NCBI GenBank assembly: GCA_035493895.1
Contig: DATJHM010000311.1
Span: 1-50,591 of the forward strand
Origin: DATJHM01 sp035493895
GTDB taxonomy: Bacteria; Chloroflexota; Ktedonobacteria; Ktedonobacterales; Ktedonobacteraceae
DNA: 50,591 bases
Reading direction: 5' to 3'
Shown here piece by piece: positions 34,631 through 43,314 of the stretch (position 1 is its first letter; every line of letters starts with the position of its first letter). The translations under genes and the position numbers were made by a program. The notes under the pieces are model-generated. The model made no database searches, was not told where the DNA came from, and worked only from the letters and a program-made list of their open reading frames with translations.

Positions 34631-34936
34631 GTGAGCATTTTGCCTGAATTGTACCTATAATCCCAACTCGATTGATGCTGTAACAAATTGTGCCTACAGC
34701 CCGAGCTCGAGCTATGCAATGACGATTTCACCTGGACTGTAACGCCACACTCCGAGCCCGAGCTGTGCTGTGACCATTTCATCGGGATTGTGCCCACCAT
34801 GTGAGCTCAATCTGTGCGGCAATAGATTCTCTTACTTGTGCTCACAACCTGAGTACCGTCTGTGTTGTGGCCATTTTGCCTGAATTGTGTCCATAGCTCG
34901 AGTCCAATCTACGTTGTAACAGATTAACAATAAACC
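34631..34936 (+). repeat. Degenerate 49-bp tandem array
   Basis: Contiguous units start at 34631 (49 bp), 34680 (41), 34721 (49), 34770 (49), 34819 (48) and 34867 (49), with a partial unit at 34916. The loose consensus is GTGACCATTTTGCCTGAATTGTGCCCATAG, then CTCGAGCTCGAGCTGTGTT. The units at 34631 and 34867 share 16 bases exactly (CATTTTGCCTGAATTG). A decayed unit may precede at about 34585. There are no unique spacers and no conserved frame. Confidence 0.75.
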
Positions 34937-35297
34937 ATGTTTCTTAACCAACCTTCAACCATTTAACAACCTGGAGCGCAAGGCTTGTGTTTCACAATTA
35001 CTGCTGGTAGTACATTTTGAATTGGTACATACATACATTTAAATACAACGGTACACGAATAAACCTCTTGAGCGAAAGTAAGTAAAGAATCTTGAGTAAT
35101 CTTTTGTAGGAGATAGTTCGACAAATCTTCCTGCCAGCTCTTCCTCTCATAGAAGAAGAGCATTTCGTAAGTGAAACCTGTGATAAGAGGAAGATATGTC
35201 CATGCAGTATCACCCCGCAAACTTTTTTTTGTGTCGTAGTTGGAATGGTATGGGTACATGTGATCAATAATTGCATGTACAGAAATCATTTACAGGG
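34937..35297. other. Gene-poor AT-rich spacer
   Basis: About 360 bases between the tandem array and the glycan cluster. A 108-codon minus-strand ORF (34963-35289) has no recognisable family or good ribosome site. I see no other feature. Confidence 0.5.
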
Positions 35298-35336
35298 TTG
35301 ACGTTTAGACGAATTTCTTGCCAATCTCAACGTCAA
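35298..35336 (+). promoter_or_regulatory. Inverted repeat just upstream of the glycan cluster
   Basis: TTGACGTT (35298-35305) and AACGTCAA (35329-35336) are perfect inverted copies 23 bases apart, ending three bases before the AGGAGG of the first glycosyltransferase. It could be a regulator site or a leader hairpin controlling the cluster. Confidence 0.45.
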
Positions 35337-35352
35337 AATAGGAGGAAGCCAA

Positions 35353-36114
35353 ATGGACTTGGCTACATACTTGTCTCAAGACCATCAAGGCATCAGCGTC
35401 ATTATTCCCGCACGTAACGAAGCGCGTAATCTTCAGCACGTGCTACCTCGCATTCCTTCATGCGTACACGAGGTCATCCTTGTGGACGGTCATTCGACAG
35501 ACGATACAATTGCGGAGGCGAAACGTTTACACCCAGGCATCCGCATTCTTGAGCAGAGTGGAAGAGGGAAAGGTGACGCCATAAAAATGGGTCTCGCCGC
35601 CGCTACAGGGAGCATCATGGTGCTTCTGGACGCTGACGGGTCCGCAGATCCATTGGAAATCTACGATTTTGTGGATGCCTTACTGGCGGGGAATGACTTT
35701 GCGAAAGGTTCAAGATTCATCAAAGGTGGGAAGAGCCACGATATCACCCTTTTACGGCGAGCAGGCAATTATGGGCTCATTCTGCTGGTCAATCTGCTGT
35801 TCAAAACGCGTTTTACCGATCTATGCTATGGCTACAACGCTTTCTGGAAACATTGTGTGGCGCACATAGATATCGATAGTGACGGCTTTGAAATAGAGAC
35901 ACTTATCAATTTACGTATGCACCTGGCCAGCCTCAAAATTGCAGAGGTGCCAAGTATTGAGTATCCACGCATCCATGGGCTAAGTAACCTCAATGCCATA
36001 CAGGATGGATGGCGTATATTGAAGCTCATTTTACAGGAACGAAAGAGGAAGAAATTGAGGCTGGCGATCCCCATTGTGCAGAATCAAACAGTGCTCGAAG
36101 AGGTAGTCCTCTAA
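35353..36114 (+). CDS. GT2 glycosyltransferase, dolichol-phosphate mannose synthase-like
   Basis: 253 aa GT-A enzyme. It has ISVIIPARNEARNL at the N-terminus, EVILVDGHSTDDT, a GRGKGDAIKMGLAAATG segment and the metal-binding LLDADGSAD. The C-terminal KIAEVPSIEYPRIHGLSNL matches the DPM1/polyprenyl-phosphate glycosyltransferase group. It probably makes a polyprenyl-phosphate sugar donor or adds a sugar to a lipid-linked intermediate. AGGAGG lies seven bases before the ATG. It is the first gene of a long plus-strand glycan cluster. Confidence 0.92.
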   Translation: MDLATYLSQDHQGISVIIPARNEARNLQHVLPRIPSCVHEVILVDGHSTDDTIAEAKRLHPGIRILEQSGRGKGDAIKMGLAAATGSIMVLLDADGSADPLEIYDFVDALLAGNDFAKGSRFIKGGKSHDITLLRRAGNYGLILLVNLLFKTRFTDLCYGYNAFWKHCVAHIDIDSDGFEIETLINLRMHLASLKIAEVPSIEYPRIHGLSNLNAIQDGWRILKLILQERKRKKLRLAIPIVQNQTVLEEVVL

Positions 36115-36173
36115 CTATTAGCCAGAAGGCTGTGACCTGCATAGCAGAGTGTCACAGGATAAGGGGTGCAGAC

Positions 36174-37211
36174 ATGGTGAGTGAGATCTCTATCGTCATC
36201 TGCGTTTATACCGAAAAGCGATGGAACGAAATAGATGCAGCGGTAGCGTCCGCAAAATCTCAGACGCTACCGCCAAAGGACATTATCGTCGTAGTCGATT
36301 ACAACCCAGCATTACTGCAACGAGCGCAGGAACATTTCTCAGATGTAGTAGTTATAGAAAATCATGGAGACAAGGGATTATCCGGCGCGCGCAATACCGG
36401 CTGGACAACGGCCCAGGGAGAAATCGTTGCTTTTCTGGATGATGATGCCATCGCAGAGCCAGACTGGCTAGAGAATCTCGCAGCATGTTATAGCGATCCT
36501 GAGACGGCAGGCGTGGGAGGCAAAATTATTCCGCTCTGGCAAACACGGCCCCCATCCTGGTTTCCAGACGAATTCAACTGGGTGATAGGCTGCACCTATC
36601 GCGGCCTGCCCACGAGAATTGCGCCCATTCGCAACGTCATCGGAGCCAATATGTCGATACGCAAGACCATTCTGACAGCTGTAGGTGGCTTTCGCGAATC
36701 CTTCGGTTGCGACAGAGGAAGTGAGAGCGCATCAGGGAGCTTGAAGTGGTTCCAGAATTCTGCCGGTGACGAAGAGACAGAGCTCTGTATCCGCGTCTCG
36801 CAACAATTGCCGAACAGCAGGTGGCTCTATGCCCCGGCGGCGATTGTCCGACACCAGGTTTCCGCACAACGAACACGCTGGTCATACTTTCTGTCACGTT
36901 GCTATGACGAAGGTCTGGGAAAAGCTCATCTGGTGAAGCTACACGATGCCAATACAGGTCTCGCATCAGAGCGAACGTACACCTTGCAGATTTTGCCAAT
37001 GGGAGTAGTACGAGGTCTGGTCAAAACGCTCTTTGGCCTTGATCCGTCCGGAATAGCGAGTGCCAGTGCGATTGTATGCGGATTAGCCGCGACGACCGCG
37101 GGCTATCTCGTAGGAAGTATCGCTTCTCGTATCACAGATTTCAGAGGAGCCGCGCTCACATCTGCATCCTATCGTTCTACAGCAGTGCCACCGCCTGTCA
37201 ACATTCAGTAA
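36174..37211 (+). CDS. GT2 glycosyltransferase (paralogue A)
   Basis: 345 aa. The GT-A fold begins ISIVICVYTEKRW, with KGLSGARNTG and the metal-binding FLDDDAIAEPDWL. A mucin-type GGFRES and acidic GDEETELCIR motif follow. The C-terminal third is hydrophobic and may associate with the membrane. ATG 36174 has AAGGGG seven bases upstream; the open frame to 36009 overlaps the previous gene and is not used. It is clearly paralogous to the gene at 38105 (same KGLSGARN and FLDDDAIAEPDWLE blocks), with a deacetylase gene between the two. Confidence 0.9.
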   Translation: MVSEISIVICVYTEKRWNEIDAAVASAKSQTLPPKDIIVVVDYNPALLQRAQEHFSDVVVIENHGDKGLSGARNTGWTTAQGEIVAFLDDDAIAEPDWLENLAACYSDPETAGVGGKIIPLWQTRPPSWFPDEFNWVIGCTYRGLPTRIAPIRNVIGANMSIRKTILTAVGGFRESFGCDRGSESASGSLKWFQNSAGDEETELCIRVSQQLPNSRWLYAPAAIVRHQVSAQRTRWSYFLSRCYDEGLGKAHLVKLHDANTGLASERTYTLQILPMGVVRGLVKTLFGLDPSGIASASAIVCGLAATTAGYLVGSIASRITDFRGAALTSASYRSTAVPPPVNIQ

Positions 37212-37230
37212 GAAGAAGACAGGGCGGTAG

Positions 37231-38115
37231 ATGAAGAAATATACATGCTTTATGCTTAAACAAGCAAAAAATATACCTGTACCAATTCTGATGTATCACA
37301 GTGTTTCATACGCATCCAATCCACGCTTCAAGCAATTCGCAGTAACGCCTGCGGCGTTCACTGAACAGATGGCGTATCTTTCTCGTCATAACTATACGCC
37401 CATCACGGTGACACAGCTTGCGGACGCATATACGCAAAACGGTCTGACCTTGCCAGAACGGCCTGTAGTCCTGACCTTTGATGACGGTTTCGCCGACTTC
37501 CTGGCCAACGCCCTTCCGGTGCTACAGACATATCACTTTACGGCCACGCTCTACATTACGACCGCCTTTATTGACGGAACCAGCCGCTGGCTACAACATG
37601 AGGGAGAGGCTTCGCGTCCGATGCTCAGCTGGCAAGATGTGTCCGAAATCGCCGCAAGTGGCATAGAGTGTGGCGCACATACGCACACGCATCCGCAGCT
37701 CGACACCTTAACCGCATCGAGAGCAAAAAACGAGATCGAGCAGAGCAAAAAGCTGCTGGAAGATCATCTGGGGCAGGAAGTTGCGAGCTTTGCCTACCCC
37801 TATGGATATTTCACGGCGCACGTAAGACAACAGGTTCGCGAGGCAGGATTTCGCTCCGCCTGTGCCGTAAAACATGCAATGAGTACGCAAAACGACCATC
37901 CCTTCTCCCTGGCCCGTGTGATGGTAAGCGGAGATATGGATCTCGAAGGATTTGCAGGGCTGATCACCGGCCAGACCACTTCAGCGGCATCAGCGCTGTA
38001 TATGTTCTACGCACGAGCACGTACACCTCTGTGGCAACTGATTCGACGCAACGTCGCCACAATGAAACGGTATTCCCATAAACAACAGAAAGAAAACTTG
38101 CATTATGAAAAATAG
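37231..38115 (+). CDS. Polysaccharide deacetylase (NodB homology, CE4)
   Basis: 294 aa. It removes N-acetyl groups from a polysaccharide. NodB motif 1 is VLTFDDGFADF (catalytic Asp and metal Asp), motif 2 is HTHTHPQLD (metal His pair), and motif 3 is FAYPYGYF. The N-terminus PVPILMYHSVS is typical of the YadE/PgaB-like subgroup. No clear signal peptide is present, although ATG 37252 would give a slightly different N-terminus. It overlaps the next glycosyltransferase by 11 bases. The context suggests partial deacetylation of the exopolysaccharide made by this cluster. Confidence 0.93.
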   Translation: MKKYTCFMLKQAKNIPVPILMYHSVSYASNPRFKQFAVTPAAFTEQMAYLSRHNYTPITVTQLADAYTQNGLTLPERPVVLTFDDGFADFLANALPVLQTYHFTATLYITTAFIDGTSRWLQHEGEASRPMLSWQDVSEIAASGIECGAHTHTHPQLDTLTASRAKNEIEQSKKLLEDHLGQEVASFAYPYGYFTAHVRQQVREAGFRSACAVKHAMSTQNDHPFSLARVMVSGDMDLEGFAGLITGQTTSAASALYMFYARARTPLWQLIRRNVATMKRYSHKQQKENLHYEK

Positions 38116-39112
38116 CATCTGTGATATTTCTGTAATTATCTGTGCATATACCGAAGATCGTTGGACCGAGCTGTTGAAAGCAGTGGAATCCATCAGGCAA
38201 CAGAACATAGTAGCTCGCGAAATCATCCTGGTGATCGATCACAATACGTCCCTGCTTGAGCGTTCTCGCATGCAGATCGCTGACGCCATCGTGATCGAGA
38301 ATAATCGACCAAAGGGATTATCAGGGGCACGCAACAGCGGCATAGCACGCGCGAAAGGATTGTTCATTGCATTCCTCGATGATGATGCGATTGCTGAACC
38401 CGATTGGTTAGAGCGCCTCAACGCTGGCTGCCAGAATCCCCATGTGCTGGGAACCGGGGGAGTCGTAGAGCCGCTATGGGTAGAAAAAAGGCCAGACTGG
38501 TTTCCCCATGAGTTTTATTGGGTCGTCGGCTGTAGTTATCAGGAGAAACTTCGCACGGTCACAGAAGTTCGCAACCCGTATGGAGGCTGTACCTGCATCC
38601 GGCGCGAGGTCTTTGAGGTCATCGGGGGATTTCACGAAAAGATTGGTCGCGTCGGGAACCATCCCCTGGGAGGTGAGGAGACAGAGCTTTCCATCCGAGC
38701 CACCCAGCATTGGCCCGATAAAGTCTTTCTCTGCGACCCACAGGCGCGCATTCACCATCATATTCAGCCAGCGCGTGCCACATGGTCCTACTTTTTCAGA
38801 CGGTGCTATGCAGAGGGCATCTCGAAGGCCGCGATTACCACACTGGTAGGAGCAAAAGATAGCCTCGCCTCTGAGCGTGCCTATACGCTGCTCACACTCC
38901 CCAAAGGCGTCGCGCGTGGTCTGGCAGAAGGCATCTTCCGCCAGGACCCGGCTGGCTTTCTTAGAGCTGGAGCGATCGTCAGCGGACTTGGCATGACAGG
39001 AATGGGTTATCTCGCAGGACGCCTGGCGCTCTGGGCATCGACCAATAAAAAAGCCGATATATGTAATAAGCATGTGCCTATGCAGATCGCGACATTGAAG
39101 AAAAAAGCTTAG
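38105..39112 (+). CDS. GT2 glycosyltransferase (paralogue B)
   Basis: 335 aa. It has ISVIICAYTEDRW, PKGLSGARNSG, FLDDDAIAEPDWLER and GGEETELSIRATQ. It is a tandem-duplicate relative of the 36174 product; both share the WSYF..RCY.EG..KA segment and the C-terminal hydrophobic region. Conserved catalytic motifs in both copies suggest two related transfer steps rather than a decayed duplicate. It overlaps the deacetylase end by 11 bases. Confidence 0.91.
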   Translation: MKNSICDISVIICAYTEDRWTELLKAVESIRQQNIVAREIILVIDHNTSLLERSRMQIADAIVIENNRPKGLSGARNSGIARAKGLFIAFLDDDAIAEPDWLERLNAGCQNPHVLGTGGVVEPLWVEKRPDWFPHEFYWVVGCSYQEKLRTVTEVRNPYGGCTCIRREVFEVIGGFHEKIGRVGNHPLGGEETELSIRATQHWPDKVFLCDPQARIHHHIQPARATWSYFFRRCYAEGISKAAITTLVGAKDSLASERAYTLLTLPKGVARGLAEGIFRQDPAGFLRAGAIVSGLGMTGMGYLAGRLALWASTNKKADICNKHVPMQIATLKKKA

Positions 39113-39153
39113 AAAAAAAGTATAAAACTACCTCGGTAAAGGAGAGTTTATCT

Positions 39154-40521
39154 ATGCTGACGGCAACAAAGTTGCAAGAAGACCCGGTTATCAACGGCCA
39201 AGCAAGAGATACCATGCCTGTGCGCATCGTAGAAATTGAGCTAGGACAGGCATTGCCTCTGCTTACAGCCCATGATGAGAACAGCGGTCGCTCTTATCAG
39301 CGTGCGCACTGCCTTGTACGCTTGCACGATCAGCCAATGGGGATCGTTGAATTAGCGTTCGAGAAACAGGAACTTTCCGCGTCCGACTATGTTCAGCTTA
39401 TCTGGGACGCGCTCCACACACCCATTAACGAGCACCTGCGACAGGACGGCCTACCAGCGATCACAGAGATTGATCCGCAGGGCGTGATCTGGGAGCAAGC
39501 CCCCACCTGTCTCAAAGAACGCGAAATCTTCTTTGCGCGCGCGCCGTTTGCGAGCGTCATTGTTGCCACCCATAACAGAACAGAGCAACTGGCAGCCTGT
39601 TTGCCTGCATTGCTGGCACAGCACTATCCACACTATGAAGTCATCATCGTGGACAATGCTCCCAATAGCAGCGCAACCGCCGATCTTATTCAGCAGCACT
39701 ACGGCCATGTCTCGCATCTGCGTTACGTTCGTGAGGATATTGCGGGCCTTTCCAGAGGCCAGAATCGCGGCATCGCGGTGGCTCAGGGCGAGATTCTCGC
39801 CTTCACCGATGACGATGTCATCGTTGATACGTACTGGTTACTGCAACTTGCCAGAGCGTTCAGCATCGCCGACGATGTCGCCTGCGTCACGGGCCTGGTG
39901 CTGCCGAAAGAACTGGAGACCCCGGCCCAGTTCTGGTTCGAGGAATATGGTGGATTTAGTAAAGGATTTCAGCAGCGTGTTTACGACATGCAGCAAAATC
40001 GCCCGGCAGAGCCTCTGTTCCCTTACACCGCAGGACGTTTCGGGACTGGCGCAAGCATGGCTTTCCGTCCAGCCTTCCTGCGGAGCGTTGGAGGCTTTGA
40101 TCCGGCCTTGCAGGCGGGGATGGATATAGCAGCCTTCTTTCAGGCAGTCAGGCGAGGAAACAAGCTGGTGTACGAGCCAGCCGCACTTGCGTACCATGTT
40201 CATCGTCGCAGTTATTCGGAGCTACGCAGGCAAATTCAGAATTACGGAGTCGCCTTAACAGCGTACCTGACCAAAAATATCCTCGACGCGCCACCACTTT
40301 TCTTCGAGCTGTTAGTAAAGATCCCTTACGGGCTGTTTTTTACCCTGAGCGATAAATCGCCTAAAAATAAAAAGAAATCGTTGCACTATCCCAGAAGCCT
40401 GACGCTCGTTGAATTGAGAGGATTGCTTTATGGGCCAATTGTCTACATACGGAACCGACGAAAACTCACACCAGCCCCGACTCTTACCCATGAGCGGGCA
40501 CAAGAAAATACGGTGGCATGA
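39154..40521 (+). CDS. GT2 glycosyltransferase with extra N-terminal domain
   Basis: 455 aa. Residues 1-130 form an additional domain (MPVRIVEIELGQALP, CLVRLHDQPMGIVEL) that I do not recognise as a family. The GT2 domain starts at about 132 (FASVIVATHNRTEQL), with VDNAPNSSAT, GLSRGQNRGIA and the metal site FTDDDVIVD. FGTGASMAFR and a GMDIAAFFQAVRRG segment follow. Charged and hydrophobic regions lie at the C-terminus. It is coupled to the flippase gene by an ATGA overlap, which ties the two to the same glycan. Confidence 0.9.
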   Translation: MLTATKLQEDPVINGQARDTMPVRIVEIELGQALPLLTAHDENSGRSYQRAHCLVRLHDQPMGIVELAFEKQELSASDYVQLIWDALHTPINEHLRQDGLPAITEIDPQGVIWEQAPTCLKEREIFFARAPFASVIVATHNRTEQLAACLPALLAQHYPHYEVIIVDNAPNSSATADLIQQHYGHVSHLRYVREDIAGLSRGQNRGIAVAQGEILAFTDDDVIVDTYWLLQLARAFSIADDVACVTGLVLPKELETPAQFWFEEYGGFSKGFQQRVYDMQQNRPAEPLFPYTAGRFGTGASMAFRPAFLRSVGGFDPALQAGMDIAAFFQAVRRGNKLVYEPAALAYHVHRRSYSELRRQIQNYGVALTAYLTKNILDAPPLFFELLVKIPYGLFFTLSDKSPKNKKKSLHYPRSLTLVELRGLLYGPIVYIRNRRKLTPAPTLTHERAQENTVA

Positions 40522-42167
40522 AAACGGTACTCTTTCGCTGGATCAAAGCCAATAAAGCAATTTTCGCGAATGCAGGTTCTCTCATTGGAACATGGGGCGT
40601 GACCTCAGGACTGGGGTTTGTCTACTGGTGGCTGGCGGCTCGTGTGTTTGTGCCACAGGAAGTCGGCATTGGCTCTGCCTCTATCTCGGTTATGACGCTC
40701 CTGGGCACCATTTGTATGATGGGCCTGGGCACACTCTTGATTACAGAACTGCCCCGCCAACCGGAAAATGCCGGGTCCCTGCTCAGCACTTCTCTGATCA
40801 TTGTGGGGATCGTGGGAGGAGTTGGCGGCTTCTTATTCGCAATGGTTGCCCCGAGCGTCTCGGCCAGTTTCGCGCCGCTGCGCACCAGCATGGGCATCAT
40901 ATTGCTCTTTGCGCTGGGTGTCAGCCTCACCTCAATCACATTGGTGCTCGATATGGCGATGATTGGTCTGCTCCTGGGAGGTGTCCAGCTCTGGCGCAAT
41001 CTGCTCTTTGCGCTCAGTAAGTTGATCATCCTTTATCTTCTCAGCCGCTGGTTCGCCCAGGCTGCGGGGATGGGGATCTATGCCGCCTGGGCCATAGGCA
41101 ACGTGCTCTCGCTGGTCCTGCTCGTCGGGCTTGTGCTCTGCAAAAAGAGCTGGCGGCGCAAACGGTACCTGCCAGAATGGTCCTTATTGCGCAAGATGGG
41201 TGGTGTCGCAATGCAACATCACCTGCTCAATCTGGCCCTGGCGGCACCCACCCTGATCCTGCCAGTGATGGTGACCGTGATGCTCTCGGCACAGGCAAAC
41301 GCCTGGTTTTATGTCGCCTGGATGGTGGCAAATTTCGTGTTCGTGGTTCCTGGCTCTTTGACCATGGTCCTGCATGCCATCAATTCTGCCCAGAAGGCAA
41401 CGCTGAAAAACAGAGCACGCATGACGTTAAGCCTGGCTTTTGCGGTCAGTCTCGTTGCGATCATCGTGCTTGTGTTTGGCGCAAAGCTCGTGCTGAGCTT
41501 CTTCGGCAGCGCTTATGCAAGCGAGGCGTCCTGGACATTGCAGATTCTCGTACTTGCGGCAATCCCATCCATTATTAAAAGCCATTACATCTCAATTTGC
41601 CGCATCTACGATCGCATCACAGAAGCCTTGCTCGGCATGATCCCCGCTGGCTTGCTGGAACTGGGAGGGGCGGCAGCAGGGGCGCACGTTGCCGGATTAG
41701 TTGGCCTGAGCCTGGGCTGGGTAGGCGCAATGGCGATAGAGTCGATCTTCATGCTCCCCACGCTCTACAACGTGGTTTTCGCCAAAGAGCAAGACGAACA
41801 GAGCGAACAGGCCGCGACAGATCCAGTCTGGCTCATGGATACCGCACTTCTGCCCGCAATAGGGAGCGGGTATGGCGGCTCGGAGCCGCTCTGGCTCATC
41901 AATTCAGCGCTGCAACCGGCAATAGGACGCAAACCAGCAGAAGCGCAATCCGTCTGGCTGCTTGAGACCACGCGTTTGCCTGCCATAAAACCGCCTGCCA
42001 GACAAACGCCCCATCGCACCTTGAGAAAAGCCAGATTAGAGGTGTTTCACACTTCTAAGCATCGCGCACTACACACCACGCAGCCGACAACAGATCCCTC
42101 GACAGATCCTGAGTTTGCCAAAGTGGCACACGACAATAGTCCTGTTTTTGAAGATGAGGTGCGCTAA
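40518..42167 (+). CDS. Wzx-like oligosaccharide flippase with cytosolic repeat tail
   Basis: 549 aa. About 12-14 membrane helices fill residues 1-420 and match the MOP/polysaccharide-biosynthesis family (SLIGTWGVTSGLGFVYWWLAAR and VGIGSASISVMTLLGTI at the start). It should flip the lipid-linked repeat unit across the membrane. The last 130 residues are an added soluble tail. Residues 436-490 hold three copies of a 21-residue repeat (PVWLMDTALLPAI, PLWLINSALQPAI, SVWLLETTRLPAI). A basic stretch and an acidic end follow. The start overlaps the preceding GT stop as ATGA. Confidence 0.88.
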   Translation: MKTVLFRWIKANKAIFANAGSLIGTWGVTSGLGFVYWWLAARVFVPQEVGIGSASISVMTLLGTICMMGLGTLLITELPRQPENAGSLLSTSLIIVGIVGGVGGFLFAMVAPSVSASFAPLRTSMGIILLFALGVSLTSITLVLDMAMIGLLLGGVQLWRNLLFALSKLIILYLLSRWFAQAAGMGIYAAWAIGNVLSLVLLVGLVLCKKSWRRKRYLPEWSLLRKMGGVAMQHHLLNLALAAPTLILPVMVTVMLSAQANAWFYVAWMVANFVFVVPGSLTMVLHAINSAQKATLKNRARMTLSLAFAVSLVAIIVLVFGAKLVLSFFGSAYASEASWTLQILVLAAIPSIIKSHYISICRIYDRITEALLGMIPAGLLELGGAAAGAHVAGLVGLSLGWVGAMAIESIFMLPTLYNVVFAKEQDEQSEQAATDPVWLMDTALLPAIGSGYGGSEPLWLINSALQPAIGRKPAEAQSVWLLETTRLPAIKPPARQTPHRTLRKARLEVFHTSKHRALHTTQPTTDPSTDPEFAKVAHDNSPVFEDEVR

Positions 42168-42338
42168 CTTTGTATATCTACTCGTCACTTTATATGGATA
42201 TTATTAGATTTAATAATTTACATCTGGAATAGCGACTTTAGAACACATTCTATAAGCATTTGTAGCAAGAGTTCTGAAAAATGTTTTGAGGATTGATGTT
42301 TCAGGCGCAGCTAGCGAGTAATAAAGATAGTAGATGGT

Positions 42339-43253
42339 ATGGTATTTTATGAAAAGTGGAGTATGGTAACGATGATATCAATGCAGAAAAATAGACATAA
42401 GATGCTCAGTATGATGGAAAAGGAGCAAGAGCAAAGAACCCCAGAGCAAGTCCTCGCACATTATGAGATCGAGAAGGAGCTGGCAAAGAGGCTGCGTGCA
42501 TCTTCCCGCGAGGAAAGAAAAGAGTTATACACAAAAATTTATGACGAATTCAATCAGCGCATTCCGTTTTATGCGGAGTCATCGCAGAAGCACGCAAAGC
42601 AAGTAGCGATCATGATAGGATCGCCGCAGTGGAATTTTCTGCGCCGTTTTTTACATAAAGAAACGATCTTTCTAGAGATTGGCGCTGGCACCTGTGCAAT
42701 TTCCCTGACGGCGGCCAGATTCGTCGAAAAGGTCTACGCCCTGGAAGTTTCTGAAGAAATTATCAAGCACGTGAAGGGGCCGGATAATTTTGCCACCGTC
42801 TTATTTGATGGCTTCAGTATTCCGCTTCTTCCCGAGCGTGTCAGCGTGGCTTACAGCGATCAGATCTTAGAGCATATTCATCCTGAGGATACCCTTGAGC
42901 AAATAAAAAGTGTTTATCAGGCATTGTTGCCTGGTGGTCTCTACGTCTGCGTGACACCGAACGGGCTGAATGGTCCTCACGACATCTCGCGCTACTTTGA
43001 CTTCGTCGCAACCGGTTTGCATTTAAAAGAATATACGCATACAGAGTTGGACCGCCTTTTTCGACGGGCAGGTTTTGCGAAAGTGCGCGCCTATATTGGA
43101 GCATCGGGCTTCTATATACGATGGCCCCTTGTTTGTATAAAACTTCTGGAAGGCATCCTGAGCTTTTTGCCTCTTCATCTGAGCAAAGCAATCGCCCGTG
43201 TCTTACTGCCATGGGATATTCGCATGGTTGGGGTAAAGGCAAAGAGATTTTGA
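42339..43253 (+). CDS. SAM-dependent methyltransferase
   Basis: 304 aa class I methyltransferase. Motif I is FLEIGAGTCAISLTAA; YALEVSEEI and the SDQILEHIHP region follow, and GGLYVCVTPN is motif post-I. A charged helical N-terminus precedes the fold. The start is uncertain: ATG 42339, 42363 or 42372 are in frame, and 42372 has GGAG ten bases upstream. It sits within the glycan cluster after a 171-base AT-rich gap, so modification of a sugar or lipid carrier is likely. Confidence 0.88.
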   Translation: MVFYEKWSMVTMISMQKNRHKMLSMMEKEQEQRTPEQVLAHYEIEKELAKRLRASSREERKELYTKIYDEFNQRIPFYAESSQKHAKQVAIMIGSPQWNFLRRFLHKETIFLEIGAGTCAISLTAARFVEKVYALEVSEEIIKHVKGPDNFATVLFDGFSIPLLPERVSVAYSDQILEHIHPEDTLEQIKSVYQALLPGGLYVCVTPNGLNGPHDISRYFDFVATGLHLKEYTHTELDRLFRRAGFAKVRAYIGASGFYIRWPLVCIKLLEGILSFLPLHLSKAIARVLLPWDIRMVGVKAKRF

Positions 43254-43314
43254 TAACGATACACGCAGCAAGCAAATGGAATTTGGAGTGCCTGGTATCA
43301 GTAAGGAGAACCTC

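Noticed and set aside
34631..34936. CRISPR array
   Set aside because: The 49-bp units are contiguous and degenerate with no unique spacers, and no cas genes are present.
34963..35289. 108-codon minus-strand ORF in the gene-poor region
   Set aside because: No ribosome site or recognisable domain; an overlapping second frame is open too, which suggests low stop density from composition.
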